Below, piece after piece: positions 22,456 to 33,255 of a stretch of DNA of 64,000 bases. The DNA comes from Amborella trichopoda. Taxonomy: Eukaryota; Streptophyta; Magnoliopsida; Amborellales; Amborellaceae. The stretch is from NCBI RefSeq assembly GCF_000471905.2, contig NW_006499563.1, positions 3,867,372 through 3,931,371 of the forward strand, in the 5' to 3' direction. The position numbers and the translations under genes are program-made. The notes beneath the pieces are model-generated. The model ran no database searches. It was not told the origin of the DNA and saw only the letters and a list, made by a program, of their open reading frames with translations. The stretch's first letter is position 1. Each line of letters begins with the position of its first letter.

Positions 22456-23691
22456 TGTTTGAACTCATTTTTTAGCACCTTGGGTCCCCGATGTAGAATA
22501 AAAAGAGAAGTCAGTCAATAAAGCCTGAATTATAGTGGAAGTCTCAACAATCTCATAATTTCCTCAGAACAAGTGGAAGTGTTCATAAGGACTTCAAAAC
22601 GCCACCTGCCAAGTTTCGTTGCAATCCGACATGTCTAAGGCAATGCAGACAAATAAATAATTTCAAAAAAATTAGCCTCTAGCACCCTGAAACGGACCCC
22701 ATAGCTAGAACTCTATTTTTAGTGTGTAAAATTGCTATGGGATCACCTCCATTGGATCCAGCATGGTCGAAAACCCTATGGGTCAAGTTTCGGCTTAATC
22801 GGGTGGGTCAGGACAAAGTTATGGGTAAAAGACCGAAAAGGGGTAGGCTGCATCCTATTCTCGTGCGCCCTCCCTGCACCAAATCACCATTAATGGTGAA
22901 TGTTCGTCTCATCAAGACGAGCATTTTGATATGTGGCACGCCCGGTGATAATGCCCGAGCAGGGAGAATAACTAGAGAGAAGTCGATAATTCGTGAAGGA
23001 AGTTGCACAAAAATTCAGCAGCAACACGTCCTGCTCGAGGGGCCGCTTACGCATTGGATTGACACAAGACAAGTTGCATCACATGCATAAGGTCCAGAGC
23101 TATCATTGGTTCAAAACCCATCCGTGATGAACGGTCAAATTTCACACGCGAAGCCAATAAAGTTGCTGTAAATTTCGACACTAGAGTTCAAATTCCGGCA
23201 AAAAACCCAAGACTGTAAAATCTTCGTTTGGGCACGAAATCGAGCTGCGTTTGTTGCCACATGATCGTGATGACATGATCAGTGTAATACAGTGAAGAAA
23301 TCTTGAAAAAACATCAAGATATGAGCACACTATCGATCCGAAGTTTTCAAGATTCGCACGAATTTCAAGTCGCACGATCGTGGCTTAAAGGCACGATCGT
23401 GGCTTAAAGCACGATCCATGGCTCGAAGTTGGTTTCAAATCGATCGCCATGATGAGCCCTACAATAAAGCAATCATTTATTTGTCAAATGGACACTAAAG
23501 CGACCTCGGATCATCCATGGAAGATCACTTACGTTCTAAGGAAACAGTAGGGACTGTTTTGGAATTTTACATATTATTAAGCAAGGGAAAAGCAGTCATT
23601 TTGCACCCATTTTTTATTTTATTTTAATTCAAACAAATTGTAATTATCATAAATTGTGATAGGCTTTTGGCATCCACCCATGTTTAGGCCC

Positions 23692-23708
23692 AATTATATA
23701 AATATATG
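23692..23708 (+). promoter_or_regulatory. TATA-like box of B LTR
   Basis: ATTATATAAATATATGC lies about 1.2 kb into the LTR. The equivalent stretch at 40,521-40,533 (TCTATAAATACAT) sits in the same context, and both are followed by a conserved AT-rich segment and then a GAGAG-rich start. The position fits the LTR promoter. Confidence 0.5.
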
Positions 23709-24539
23709 CTAAACCTAATTGTAAAAGGCTTCCCTCATACTGTCAATTCATTAATCAAGTTTGAGTTTTTTAGTTGAGTTAGAGAGGCACGTCTTGGAGA
23801 GAGAGAGGAGAGAGAAGAAAAATTTTGGTACCCCTCGAAGAATGTAAGTTTCTCTCTCCTCCTCTTTTCTCTCTTCTCTTTCTTTCTTTCCCTATCGTCT
23901 TCCTTCTTTTTCTCTCCTCTTTTTCTTTCTTTCTCTTTCTTCCTTTTCTTATCCCTGTCTCTCTCATTTCATCTCAAGCACACACAACAGTAACCATTGT
24001 CGAGGATGTCTCTCTCTCTTTCTTTCTCTCTCTTTCTTTCTCTCTCTTCTTATTTTTTCCTCGTTTCTCTCTATTTTCTATCTTTTCCTATTCCCCCACT
24101 TTCCAAATCTTCTCCTTCCTTCTCTTTGCACTTTCCTTTCCTCTTTCTTTTCCCTAAACCTTCTTTCTTCCTCTCTGTCTTTCTTTCTGTCACCCTATTA
24201 CTTCTTCTCTCTCTCTCTTCTCCAGTAGTGAACAGTGATACCCATCGCTGAGTATGACATTCTCATCCTTCCCTTATCCTCTGAAAACATGCACAGTGAG
24301 TCGAGCCTTAACCCAAGTGGAGGGTCGGGCCTCTGTCCAAGTTTCTCCTTCCCCTTATTGTGCACGACAATGCCCATCACTGCGCAAGATATTCCTTTCC
24401 TCAATTCGTGACAAGGATCGTGACAAGGATGCTAAATCGGGCCCTTCCTTATGTGGTAGGTCGGTTCGTGTCTGAGTCCCATACGACATGAGTGGCGATG
24501 CCTAGTGTCGCACATGTCTTTCTCCTTCTCGTTCCTGTC

Positions 24540-24935
24540 TCACTCTTGTCATGGACGACGAAAGCCGATCACCATCCATGTCCTTTCTCTCTCTTCTTTC
24601 CACTGTCATGGATGGCAGAAGCTCATCGCCTCCATGTTCCTTCTTTCTCCGCTTTCCTCTGTCATGGATGGTGGAAGCCCATCGCCGTCCATGTTCTCTT
24701 TTTTCTCTCTCTCTCTCTCCTCTGTCATGGACGGCGGAAGCTCATTGCCATCCATGTTTCCTTTTCTTTTCTCTCTCCTTCATCATGGACGGCAGAAGCT
24801 CATCGTCGTCTATGTTTCCCTCTCTTTTCTCTCTCCTCTATCACGAATGGTGGAAGCTCATCGTCGTCCATGCTTCTTTCATCATTCTCTCTCATCTGTC
24901 ATGGACGGCGGAAGCTCATCGTTGCACATGTTTTG
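24540..24935. repeat. Seven imperfect palindromes, 55-65 bp apart, in B LTR
   Basis: Units of the form CATGGACGGCGGAAGCTCAT, then CGCCGTCCATG, separated by short pyrimidine runs. The arms ATGGACGG and CCGTCCAT pair in each unit. It corresponds to the longer array in D. Long open frames through it on three frames (for example a repeating HGRRKPI-type peptide) are an effect of the repeat, not a gene. Confidence 0.85.
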
Positions 24936-25662
24936 CCTCTCTCCTTTCTCTCTCTTCTCTTCTTTTCTCTTCTCTCTCTTCTTTTTCTCCCCCTTCCTTT
25001 TGTCTCTCCTTTCTTTTCTCTTCTCCCTTATCTTTCTTTTCGCTTCTCTTTTCCATTTCTTTCTTTCCTCTCTTTCTTCTCTCCTTTCTCTTTTATCCCT
25101 TCTCTTTCGTTTCTCCCCCTTTTCATTTTTCTTTATCCTATCTCTTTTCTTCTCTCTCTCTTTGCTTTTCTTTCCTCTCCTCTTTCTATTTATTTTTCTT
25201 CTTCCTCTCTCATTTGACCAAGGGACAAGTCTAGTACTGTCACGGTAGTCTCGTCGTTGTGCAGTATTGCCGTTGTGCCGGTCTAAGTTACCATGCCCAT
25301 CTTGCTGCCACATCGAACTCGCCGTTGTGCCAGAATGGTTGGTGTTGGTGTTCTGTTTTTGAGTAGTATTGCCACGGTGCTGGTCCGCTTTACCATGCAC
25401 ATCTTGCTGCCACTTCAGGTTAATAATCATGTCAATTTAGCCACTGTGCTAGGCTAGCTACCTGGTCAAATGTCTCTTTCTTTTCTTCTTTTCTTCTTTT
25501 CTTCTCTCTCTTCCTTATTCTCTCTTCTTCTTGCATTTCTTCTCTTTTCTCCTTTGAATATATATGCCTCTGTGCATTTGCCCAAAGACAATGTGGGGTC
25601 CCTTAGCCCACTTGTCTTATAACATTAACCATGTGTGTGTGATTGAAGAACAGGAGAGTACA

Positions 25663-27028
25663 GGCCAATGGAGCTAATTTCGAACCAGTTGAAGGACTAA
25701 GGGGCTTTCTTCATGATCTAAGAGGGCCCATGCGAGCCAGCCCGAGTATGTCTCAAACCTACCTTAAATTCCTCTCTCATCGGTTGGTATATCTGCCCTT
25801 ATTCTTGAGCAAGGTTCCTGAGAGAGCAATCTCAAGTCCCAGGTTCCCTTTGAATCCAAAGACACGTATCACCAGATCATTCAGATTGGGGGCGAGATCG
25901 AGCCACTTAACTAGCTTGACGACTCAACTCGGGACTTACTACCCCTTTGTTGGATCATCGTTGTTTGGCTAGTCTGTCCCTTTATTTTCGACATTGCACA
26001 CACATGGCTTCTGGGTTCCTTAACCCATTCATTTGAATCGGGGATTTTCTCATCCCCACATTTACGAGCTTCCCCCAGGAACAAGTCCCTCTAACTTTTT
26101 TCCAAATTTTCTTTTGAGCAAAGACCCAGTGTCAAGATCCCAGGTCTTAACATGGATAGGTGTGAGGAGGAACTTAAAGGTCCCTATCTCCCCATCTCTT
26201 AGCTCTAGTGGAACTTCCACCAAGGCACCCTTCATCGGTAGCACATCTGTTACCACTCACAGCATGCACCCTGTCACCGACAAGTCACTTGCCGGTTGTG
26301 TATCTGAGGTACGGTAAAAGGCTGTCAAGTCCTTAGCTACAAATGGCAAAAAAATTGTCGTTGCTCCTAAGGGTTACCGCAAGGCTAATTCCTGCACCAC
26401 CTCGGGTCTCTACCATTAGAGACTCAACACATCGAGGAGGAGACCCTAGGGCCTTCACCTCATGCACACACACTATGGCTCGTGGGTCATCCACTCGAGC
26501 CACACCTCGGGGTAACCCTCCTTTTACCTTGAGTATGTGTCCAAGATCAGACCTCCTTGGGCCGAAATCTATGCGCATGCATATGCATCTCACCACTCAG
26601 GGCAATGTCATTGCTGCGCCAACTCGAGTACATGGAAGGTGACCCCTTCGTCCTCCCTCCCAGCACACACTAGTGCACCCTGTAAGGGGTAGGCCCTCAC
26701 TTGTTCCTTTACAGACACCTGCTCGCTGTTCTCAGCCTCCTAAGGCCAGGCCACCTGTTCGAGCCTAGGTTGACCCCCAAGTAACTCGGAATGCTACTTC
26801 AAGCGGTGCACACATGCCACCTTCTCAAGCCACAGCTTGCTCAAACATCATTGAGAGCTTATCCCCTATTCTTCTGCCCTTTCTCCTCTTGGTAGATATC
26901 TCAAGACCTGATACTCGAAGGTTTTCCCTAAGAGTACCATCCTCGTCAAGTCGACTACTCATCTGGAGCCCACAAAGGAGCAACCCAAGTTGGCCCCTGT
27001 CTAAGGTCCACATTCGCAGCCTCATCTT
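25663..27028 (+). mobile_element. Element B leader
   Basis: GC-rich leader between LTR and gag. The part 25,700-26,830 aligns with the leaders of D and A in reverse complement. An open frame at 26,343-26,642 (99 residues, rich in Arg, Pro and Thr) may be a chance frame or the relic of the extra upstream reading frame known in Ogre-type Tat elements. The sequence does not decide between these. Confidence 0.5.
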
Positions 27029-29225
27029 ATGAACACTGCCCTTTCATGCTTTAAGAACCCGGGTCAATCTCGATCCCAGTATCAGTTCTGGAGCGAGGTC
27101 TATCGCAGCCTCAAAGATAAGCAAAACAGAGGACTGCAGATCCTGATTAAGGAGCCGATTAGAAAAGTCGGGGCACCCAGCTCCAAGGGTCCCCTTCTTG
27201 AAAATCCCTTCTACCCACTTCGAATCACAGAGACTGAAGAAGAGGTATTGGAACCCTACATGATGGTCAGGGTCATAGATGACGACCTAGCCACTCAGCA
27301 GTCACGGTCCCAAGACCTTTGAGAACCGGTCCTTACACGCTCGGCATACAAGAGTCGAGTGAAGTGGGGCATGTTGACTGATCTGTTGTACACAACTCGC
27401 CAAGTTCAGAAGCCCTCAACTGCACCTAAGCCTAACCTCCCTGAAGAAACGGCCCGCGTCATGTTGTAAATGAACCTGGCGACTCTCAGGAAGCACGCAT
27501 GGATAGGTTTGAACAGATGGTGAAAGCAATGATTGAGAAAATTGATCACATGGAAAGCATGCGACCCCCAGTCAATGCGTCCCGTCATGAGACTGACTCC
27601 CAGCATATGTACGATGTAGCTCCAAGGAAGCCTCCTCCTCCTACTTCACAGGACAATTCCATCCCTCACCTCGTCTCACAAATAGACATTGATGCTATGG
27701 TGACTCCACAGCCTAAGGAACAGGCAGATAGCTGATATACAGGGTATAACGCTTTACCAGAAGTCGTACCCCTCCTACATTGATCAGGGTCCATTTCCCT
27801 CGGACTACAAGAAAGGGAAGTTTCCCCAGTTCAATGATATGACATCCCTACACCATCATATCGTCCAATTCCAAGCAACATGTTGAGAGACAGCGACTGA
27901 TGAGAGACTCCTCCTCCGTCAGTTTGTGGAAACTCTTGATGGCCCAGCCTTCCAGTGGTATGCTCGACTGTCCCCAACTTCAGTGCATACTTGGGAGGAA
28001 ATGGAGAAATTGTTCCATCAGCGCTTCTATGAGGTCAAGAGAGAGGTCCAAGCCATCGAGCTTCTCTTCTTGACATAGGAACCAGATGAACCTGTCGATC
28101 AATTCATAGTAAGGTGGAGAGATTTGGACGCTCACCATCCTAATCCCATGCCTGAGAAGGAAGCAGTTCAGACCTATGTGCGAAACATACGTTCTGAGAT
28201 TTTTCTACATGTTGAGGCCACCAATCTGACCTCCATGTAAGAGTTGATTTCTAAGTCAGTTCGCATAGAGAGCTTGTCATGCCACCATAGTGGGTTACGA
28301 CAATAGTCTTCAAGCTTGGGAAACAATCTGGGCAATGGTAATTTGCAGACCAACGCCCGAGGCAACCAACAAAAAGGGTGATTAGTGCAGCCGTCACCGT
28401 AAGTGATTCGAAGAAGGCTGTCTCTCAGACTCTGGACCTCTCCAAAGGGGTAGGCACATCAAAGACAGCATCTCAGGCAGGCGAACAACAACAATCATAC
28501 AATCGGGTATCCCCACCAACGAACCTTAATCGAAATGATTATTGGACTAACCATCAAAACAAGGTTTATCCTTTTGAAAAGGAATGGGTTCCTGCACTAC
28601 TTCGACTATTGCTTGAACAGAACATGATTGAGCTACCTGAGATAAAGTTTCTTGATCAAGTTGGTCTCGATACGTACGTAAGATATTGTGCTTATCATCG
28701 AAGGGTAAACCACTCCACAGAAGAATGCTACACACTTAAAGATCTCATCGAGGCTCTGATCCAGAAGAAGCTCGTAGAGCTTAAGAAAGCATTCAGGGCA
28801 ACTGAAGCTTCCCACGTGGTAACAGTATAGGAGAAAGACGAAAGCCTTCACCCTTCTGATGAGTTATCAATAGATCTTCTCCATGCTCTGTTCGATATGA
28901 TGCTTCAACAAGGACTCATCACACCAAAGCCGACAAGGCAGCCCAAGCATCATGCCCAAGGGACCGAGAATCACTGGTGCCCATACCATCAGATATGGGG
29001 CCATGAGTTGAAAGAATGTTATGGGTTCGAAGCTATGGTTGCTGAAAAAGTGTCGAACAACCTCAAGGCACTATGCTCATCCAGGACGGTGTTTCAACAC
29101 AAGACTCTTAGAAGGATTCCACTTATCCCGCAGAACGCTCGACTTCCCAATCATGGAAAGTCCATCACGGGCGGAGCAGGCTCAAGTCTTTAAAGCGAGA
29201 AGCGATTTGTCAAGCTAAGGCTATT
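27029..29225 (+). mobile_element. Element B gag region
   Basis: Fossil gag. Recognised segments are an N-terminal piece (27,029-27,320), a stretch with MDRFEQMVKAMIEKID (27,499-27,735), and the capsid core with LLLRQFVETLDGPAFQWYARL and WEEMEKLFHQRFYEVKREVQAIELL (about 27,900-28,080), typical of the retrotransposon-gag family. Two His/Cys stretches follow at about 28,680-28,740 and 28,975-29,025. It is broken. Confidence 0.85.
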
Positions 29226-30875
29226 CACAAACCTAGTTAGATGGACCAAGCACCTCCGAAGGTAACTAGAAGGAGATGAGCTCCAAGGGCTGCTCGCCAG
29301 AAGAACAAGGTTCTTCAGCCACCGGTCGAGCAAGAATTTTTCAGGCCTTTTCCTCCCTTGCCAACCTTACAAGACTTCGTACCGGTCGCCAACGACGTTA
29401 TTCCTTCGTCTCATCAGCAGGATACCTCTGGGTCATCTCTTACTCGGGGCACATCTTATGAAAGTGACGATGTTAAAAGTACCCCGCAACGGTCTAAGCA
29501 GGGGAAAAACCTAAAAGATTCCCCTCACACGTCCAACCCTGGTGTTGATGTAAAAATCTGCCCAAATCGGCCTAATGAGGGGAATGACCTTAAAGCCCCC
29601 TCACTTACTAACCTCTCTTCTTCGTCCTCTTCTCCTTATTCTCCTTCTTCTCTATGTTTCATGTAGGCACAATCTTGAAATGTTCAGACTTCGAGGTTCT
29701 TGACAGAGAGCTTGAAGGAACCAATATAAGCAAGACGCATTGGAGGCGATTGAGAAAGACGTTAGCCCAGGCGGCTGGATTCTTGACAGTTGCTAATGCC
29801 CTGGCAGCTCGAGCCAACACAGAGCCATCTTCTTCCACCAAGAAGCATAAGAGGTCAAAGCCATAGAAACCTCAGTGGCCTCCTGAGCTCGACTTTGAGC
29901 AGAGGTTGAGAGAATCAAGAGGGCAAAGCTTCTATTCTCACGAAGCCTATCACATGGTGTCTCAGAAGCATCACCCAGCATGGGGCAAATGAGCCTAAGG
30001 TCCAGGAAAACGCTGCAACCCTCACCTCAGAAGCCAGGCATATTGAAATCTCCAAGTCCTCCACTTCTCCCTCAGTCAAATACCCCAAATAACTTACCCA
30101 TCCTCCAACTCTCCTTCCTTGCCCAAATACCCCAGGCAATCCACCTCTCCTCCAATTCCTTGGGATGCCTCCGATCCCATAAACCAAACCACCTCCTAAA
30201 CCTCAATCACAAATCTCCACTTCAAGAATCCTTGTCACCAAATCCACCCAAACCAAGCCAGTTGTGCAACCAAGCCTGTTGGCATACCAAAATAAACCTC
30301 TTCCACCTAAACCTGACCTTCAACCTCCCATACTATTTACACCCATGGTGGATACAAGGGAACATCAAGACGACCCTCATCAGGTATTGGCACATGATCA
30401 CTGAGTCGCAACCATCCCAAGTACCTCAGAGTGAACTCCCTCAACCCAACACAGTGGCCCTACTCGAAGTTGACCCTTTCATAGGTAAACAGGCTGAAGA
30501 AATAAGGGCCATGCTTTATAACAAACCCTGATTGGAAGAAGAAATGTCAAGAGTATGGGTGTCTTCATTAGAGGTTAATGATAAGAACTCGAAAGACAAC
30601 GATGAAGAGTTCCAAGAGGCCCCAGAAGAATGGGAGGAAGGCGGTCAAACCACAACATATGAACTTGAGGAGATAAATCTAGGGGATGAAGCTGACCCCA
30701 GGCCCACTTTCATCTCAGCAAATATGTCTCCAAAAGAGAAAGAGAGCTTTACTGCCTTTTTGGAAGGAAATCGTGACATCTTTGCCTGGCATTACCATGA
30801 GATGCCTGGTTTAGATGCTCAAGTCGCAGTCCACCAACGTAGCATTTATCCATCCGTCAACCCTGTCAAGTAGAA
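29226..30875 (+). mobile_element. Element B gag-RT linker
   Basis: Contains a Ser/Pro-rich part (29,360-29,650), a segment near 29,654-29,866, a Pro-rich stretch (29,980-30,530), and an acidic segment with MSRVWVSSLEVND and NMSPKEKESFTAFLEGNRDIFAWHYHEMPGLD (30,532-30,873). The last matches the region just before RT in many Ty3/gypsy elements. No protease motif could be identified with confidence. Confidence 0.65.
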
Positions 30876-32045
30876 ATCAAGAAGTTCCAGACCTGATCTT
30901 GAAATGTAGATAGATGTTGAGGTAACCAAACTCAAGAACACATGCTTCATTCGTGAGGTCAAATTCCTAAAGTGGCTAGCAAATGTTGTACACGTTAAGA
31001 AGAAAAATGGACAAATTAGGGTCTACATTAACTTCCATGATTTGAATGCCGCTTGCTCAAAGGATGACTTCCCGTTGCCATTTACAGATTCTCATTGACT
31101 CCACAACTCACTTTCAGATCTTCTCCTTCATGGATGGATACTCCGGGTACAACCAAATACGAATGGCAATAGAAGATGAGGAAGCTAACGCATTCTTAAC
31201 ACCAACAGGTGCCTTCTGCTACACAATGATGCCCTTCAGGTTGAAGAATGTCGGCGCTACGTATCAGCGCGCTGTGATGACCATCTTTAAAGATATGATG
31301 CACAAGTTGGTGTAATGTTATGTGGATGACTTGGTGGTGAAATTCGAAGAGAGAGATGCTCACATGAGGGATCTTGAGAAGGTGTTCGAACGGTTACGCC
31401 TTCATCAACTCAAGATGAACCCGCTAAAATGTGCTTTTGGGGTGCATTCTGAAATTCTTGGGGTTCATTGTTAGACATAGAGGCCTCGAAGTTGAGCCAG
31501 TCAAGATTAAGGCTATTCAGGAAATGCCGCCACCAACTACATTGCGTGAGCTGCGGTCCCTTCAAGGACAGTTTAGCTTATATTCAGAGGATTATCTCAA
31601 ACCTCTCAGGTCGCTGTAAACCCTTTACACACTTATTAAAGAAGGATACCCCATTCATCTGGGATGAGGCATGTCAAGCGGCTCTTGATGACATCAAGCA
31701 GTATGTGCTCAACCCCCCAGTTCTCTCCATACCAGTGTTGAGAAGACCTCATCCTGTATGTGACCGCTCTTGACAAGTCACTTGGGTCACTATTGGTGCA
31801 TAATAATGATGAAGGAAAAGAGATCGCGCTATACTATCTCAGGCGTAGGATGCAAGGGGCTGAGAAGAATTATCCCCCTGTTGAAAAGATGTGCATGGCC
31901 TTAATCTTCGCGGTATAAAAGCTCCATCATTACTTGCTCAGTCATGAAGTAAAGCCTATATCAAAAGCAGACCCTGTAAAGTATCTCATGACACGCCCCT
32001 ACTTGTCATGAAGCCTGGCTAAGTGGGCATTATTGCTGATGGAAT
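30876..32045 (+). mobile_element. Element B reverse transcriptase and RNase H region
   Basis: RT is recognised from FSFMDGYSGYNQIRMA and the YVDDLVVK active-site stretch near 31,320. RNase H is recognised from the YYLRRRMQGAEKNYPPVEKM-like stretch near 31,840-31,900. It matches element A domain by domain. It is broken. Confidence 0.85.
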
Positions 32046-32149
32046 TCAACATCACGTACGTACCACAAAAGGCCGTCAAGGGTCAAGCCCTCATTGATTT
32101 TCTCGCAGCACATCCTGTACTGGCAGAATCTCCTTTATCAAGTGACTTC

Positions 32150-32600
32150 CCTAATGAAGAGGTATTCTATATAAAACTTGCTCACGTGTGGGAGATGTAC
32201 TTCGACGGTGCCTTCCAATTCGATCGCGGAGAGGGAGTGCTGTTCCTGACTCCGAAAGGAGGGATACTTCCTCTATCTCACCAAAGCTGGTTCCCATAAT
32301 GAGGCTAAATATCAGGCCCTTATAATTGGGTTAGAGATTGCCTTCGATCTAGACTTGGAGCAGCTCAAAATCTATGGCGATTCTCAGTTGGTCATTGGAC
32401 AGCTCAAGGGGATCTATGACATGAGAAAAGACACTCTCAAGTCTTATCAGGATACTGTAAAATCTTATATGGATCAATTTGAGGATGTTTCTTTAAGTCA
32501 CATCCTTAGGAGGTTGAATTCGCAAGCTGATGCACTTGCAAAGCTGGGAGCTACAGTTCAATTGTCCTCCCTAAGGCCTACACCTGTCTGAATGGCGAAG
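32150..32600 (+). mobile_element. Element B second (archaeal-type) RNase H region
   Basis: WEMYFDGAFQ, then LKIYGDSQLVIGQLKGIYD and SQADALAKLGA, keep the order of the second RNase H typical of Tat elements (first Asp in YFDGA, then the GDSQLVI stretch, then ADALA). Together with element A it fixes the lineage. Confidence 0.85.
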
Positions 32601-32779
32601 TGGGACCCATTGACCTGGGAACTGAGGTAGATGTAGATGATGAAAGAATCCTCTTCCCCGAGTGCCCGCCTTACCCATTCGAGGCACTCTTATAAGTCAA
32701 AGAGGTTATTAAAGCTGAGCAAGAGATGGCGCAAAGTCAATGAGCTGATATTCAAAGACAGGAACCAGAGTTCTTCTAT

Positions 32780-33255
32780 CCAATGTGTGTAAAAGTTGAG
32801 CATGTGGAAAAATGGAGGGAGCCCATCATCAATTTCATACAGCACGATAGACTACCTAAAGATCGTGTCGAGAGCAATAATGTGCATCGAATGTCTACCA
32901 AGTACAACCTTCTTGAATGGGATACTCTCTTACGCCGATCTTTTGATGGAATTCTTCTCAGATGTGTAGATGCACAAGAAGCAAATAAGGTGTTGGAAGA
33001 AGTACACTCAGGCATCTGTGGACTGCATCTGTCCGACTCTAAGCTTTATGAGAGGATACATAGACTAGGGTATTATTGGCCTGCAATGGCTGCTAATTCC
33101 CTAAGTTATGCCAAAAGATATCAGGTGTGCCAGATGCATTCAAGCCTTATCTACCAGCCTCTAGAGCCTATGCATCGTACAGTGCCATTGTGGCCCTTTT
33201 CACAATGGGGTATGGACATTGTAGGACCTATTGATCCTCCTTTAGCAATGGGTCA
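32780..33255 (+). mobile_element. Element B integrase, N-terminal and early core part
   Basis: Contains the zinc-binding N-terminus (GICGLH through CQMHS, about 33,010-33,140) and the first part of the core (WPFSQWGMDIVGPIDPP). It ends at 33,255, where the LTR of element F begins. The remainder of this integrase is not seen elsewhere in the window. Confidence 0.85.

Larger units (their letters stand above)
22456..25662 (+). mobile_element. Element B 5' LTR
   Basis: About 3.2 kb, beginning TGTTTGAAC. In order it holds a unique promoter-proximal part, a TATA-like box (23,692-23,708), pyrimidine-rich tracts (23,830-24,240 and 24,930-25,220), a palindrome array (24,540-24,935) and a tail near 25,220-25,660 that matches C and D. 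The right boundary is inferred from a shared GAGAGTACA end; I found no clear primer-binding site. Confidence 0.65.
22456..33255 (+). mobile_element. Element B: Ty3/gypsy, Tat lineage, most complete copy, broken
   Basis: Plus-strand retrotransposon with a 5' LTR (22,456 to about 25,662), leader (to about 27,000), gag (about 27,030-29,220), linker (to about 30,870), reverse transcriptase (30,880-31,620), RNase H (31,620-32,040), second RNase H (32,150-32,600) and the N-terminal and early core parts of integrase (32,780-33,255). It ends where the LTR of element F begins, inside integrase. It has many breaks (a dozen or more) and is a fossil. It is inserted in opposite orientation into the 5' LTR of E. 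LTR sequence at 39,505-41,433, in the same orientation, could be what is left of its 3' LTR. Confidence 0.85.

Noticed and set aside
24492-25248. Three overlapping open frames of 227-247 residues
   Set aside because: Same cause: palindrome array plus pyrimidine tract in the B LTR. Three frames open at once argues against a gene.
25650-25700. GGTTCGAAAT-type sequence (reverse strand) like a tRNA B box or primer-binding site next to LTR ends
   Set aside because: The spacing to a TGG start does not fit a tRNA 3' end and no tRNA fold is seen around it, so neither a tRNA gene nor a primer site is called.
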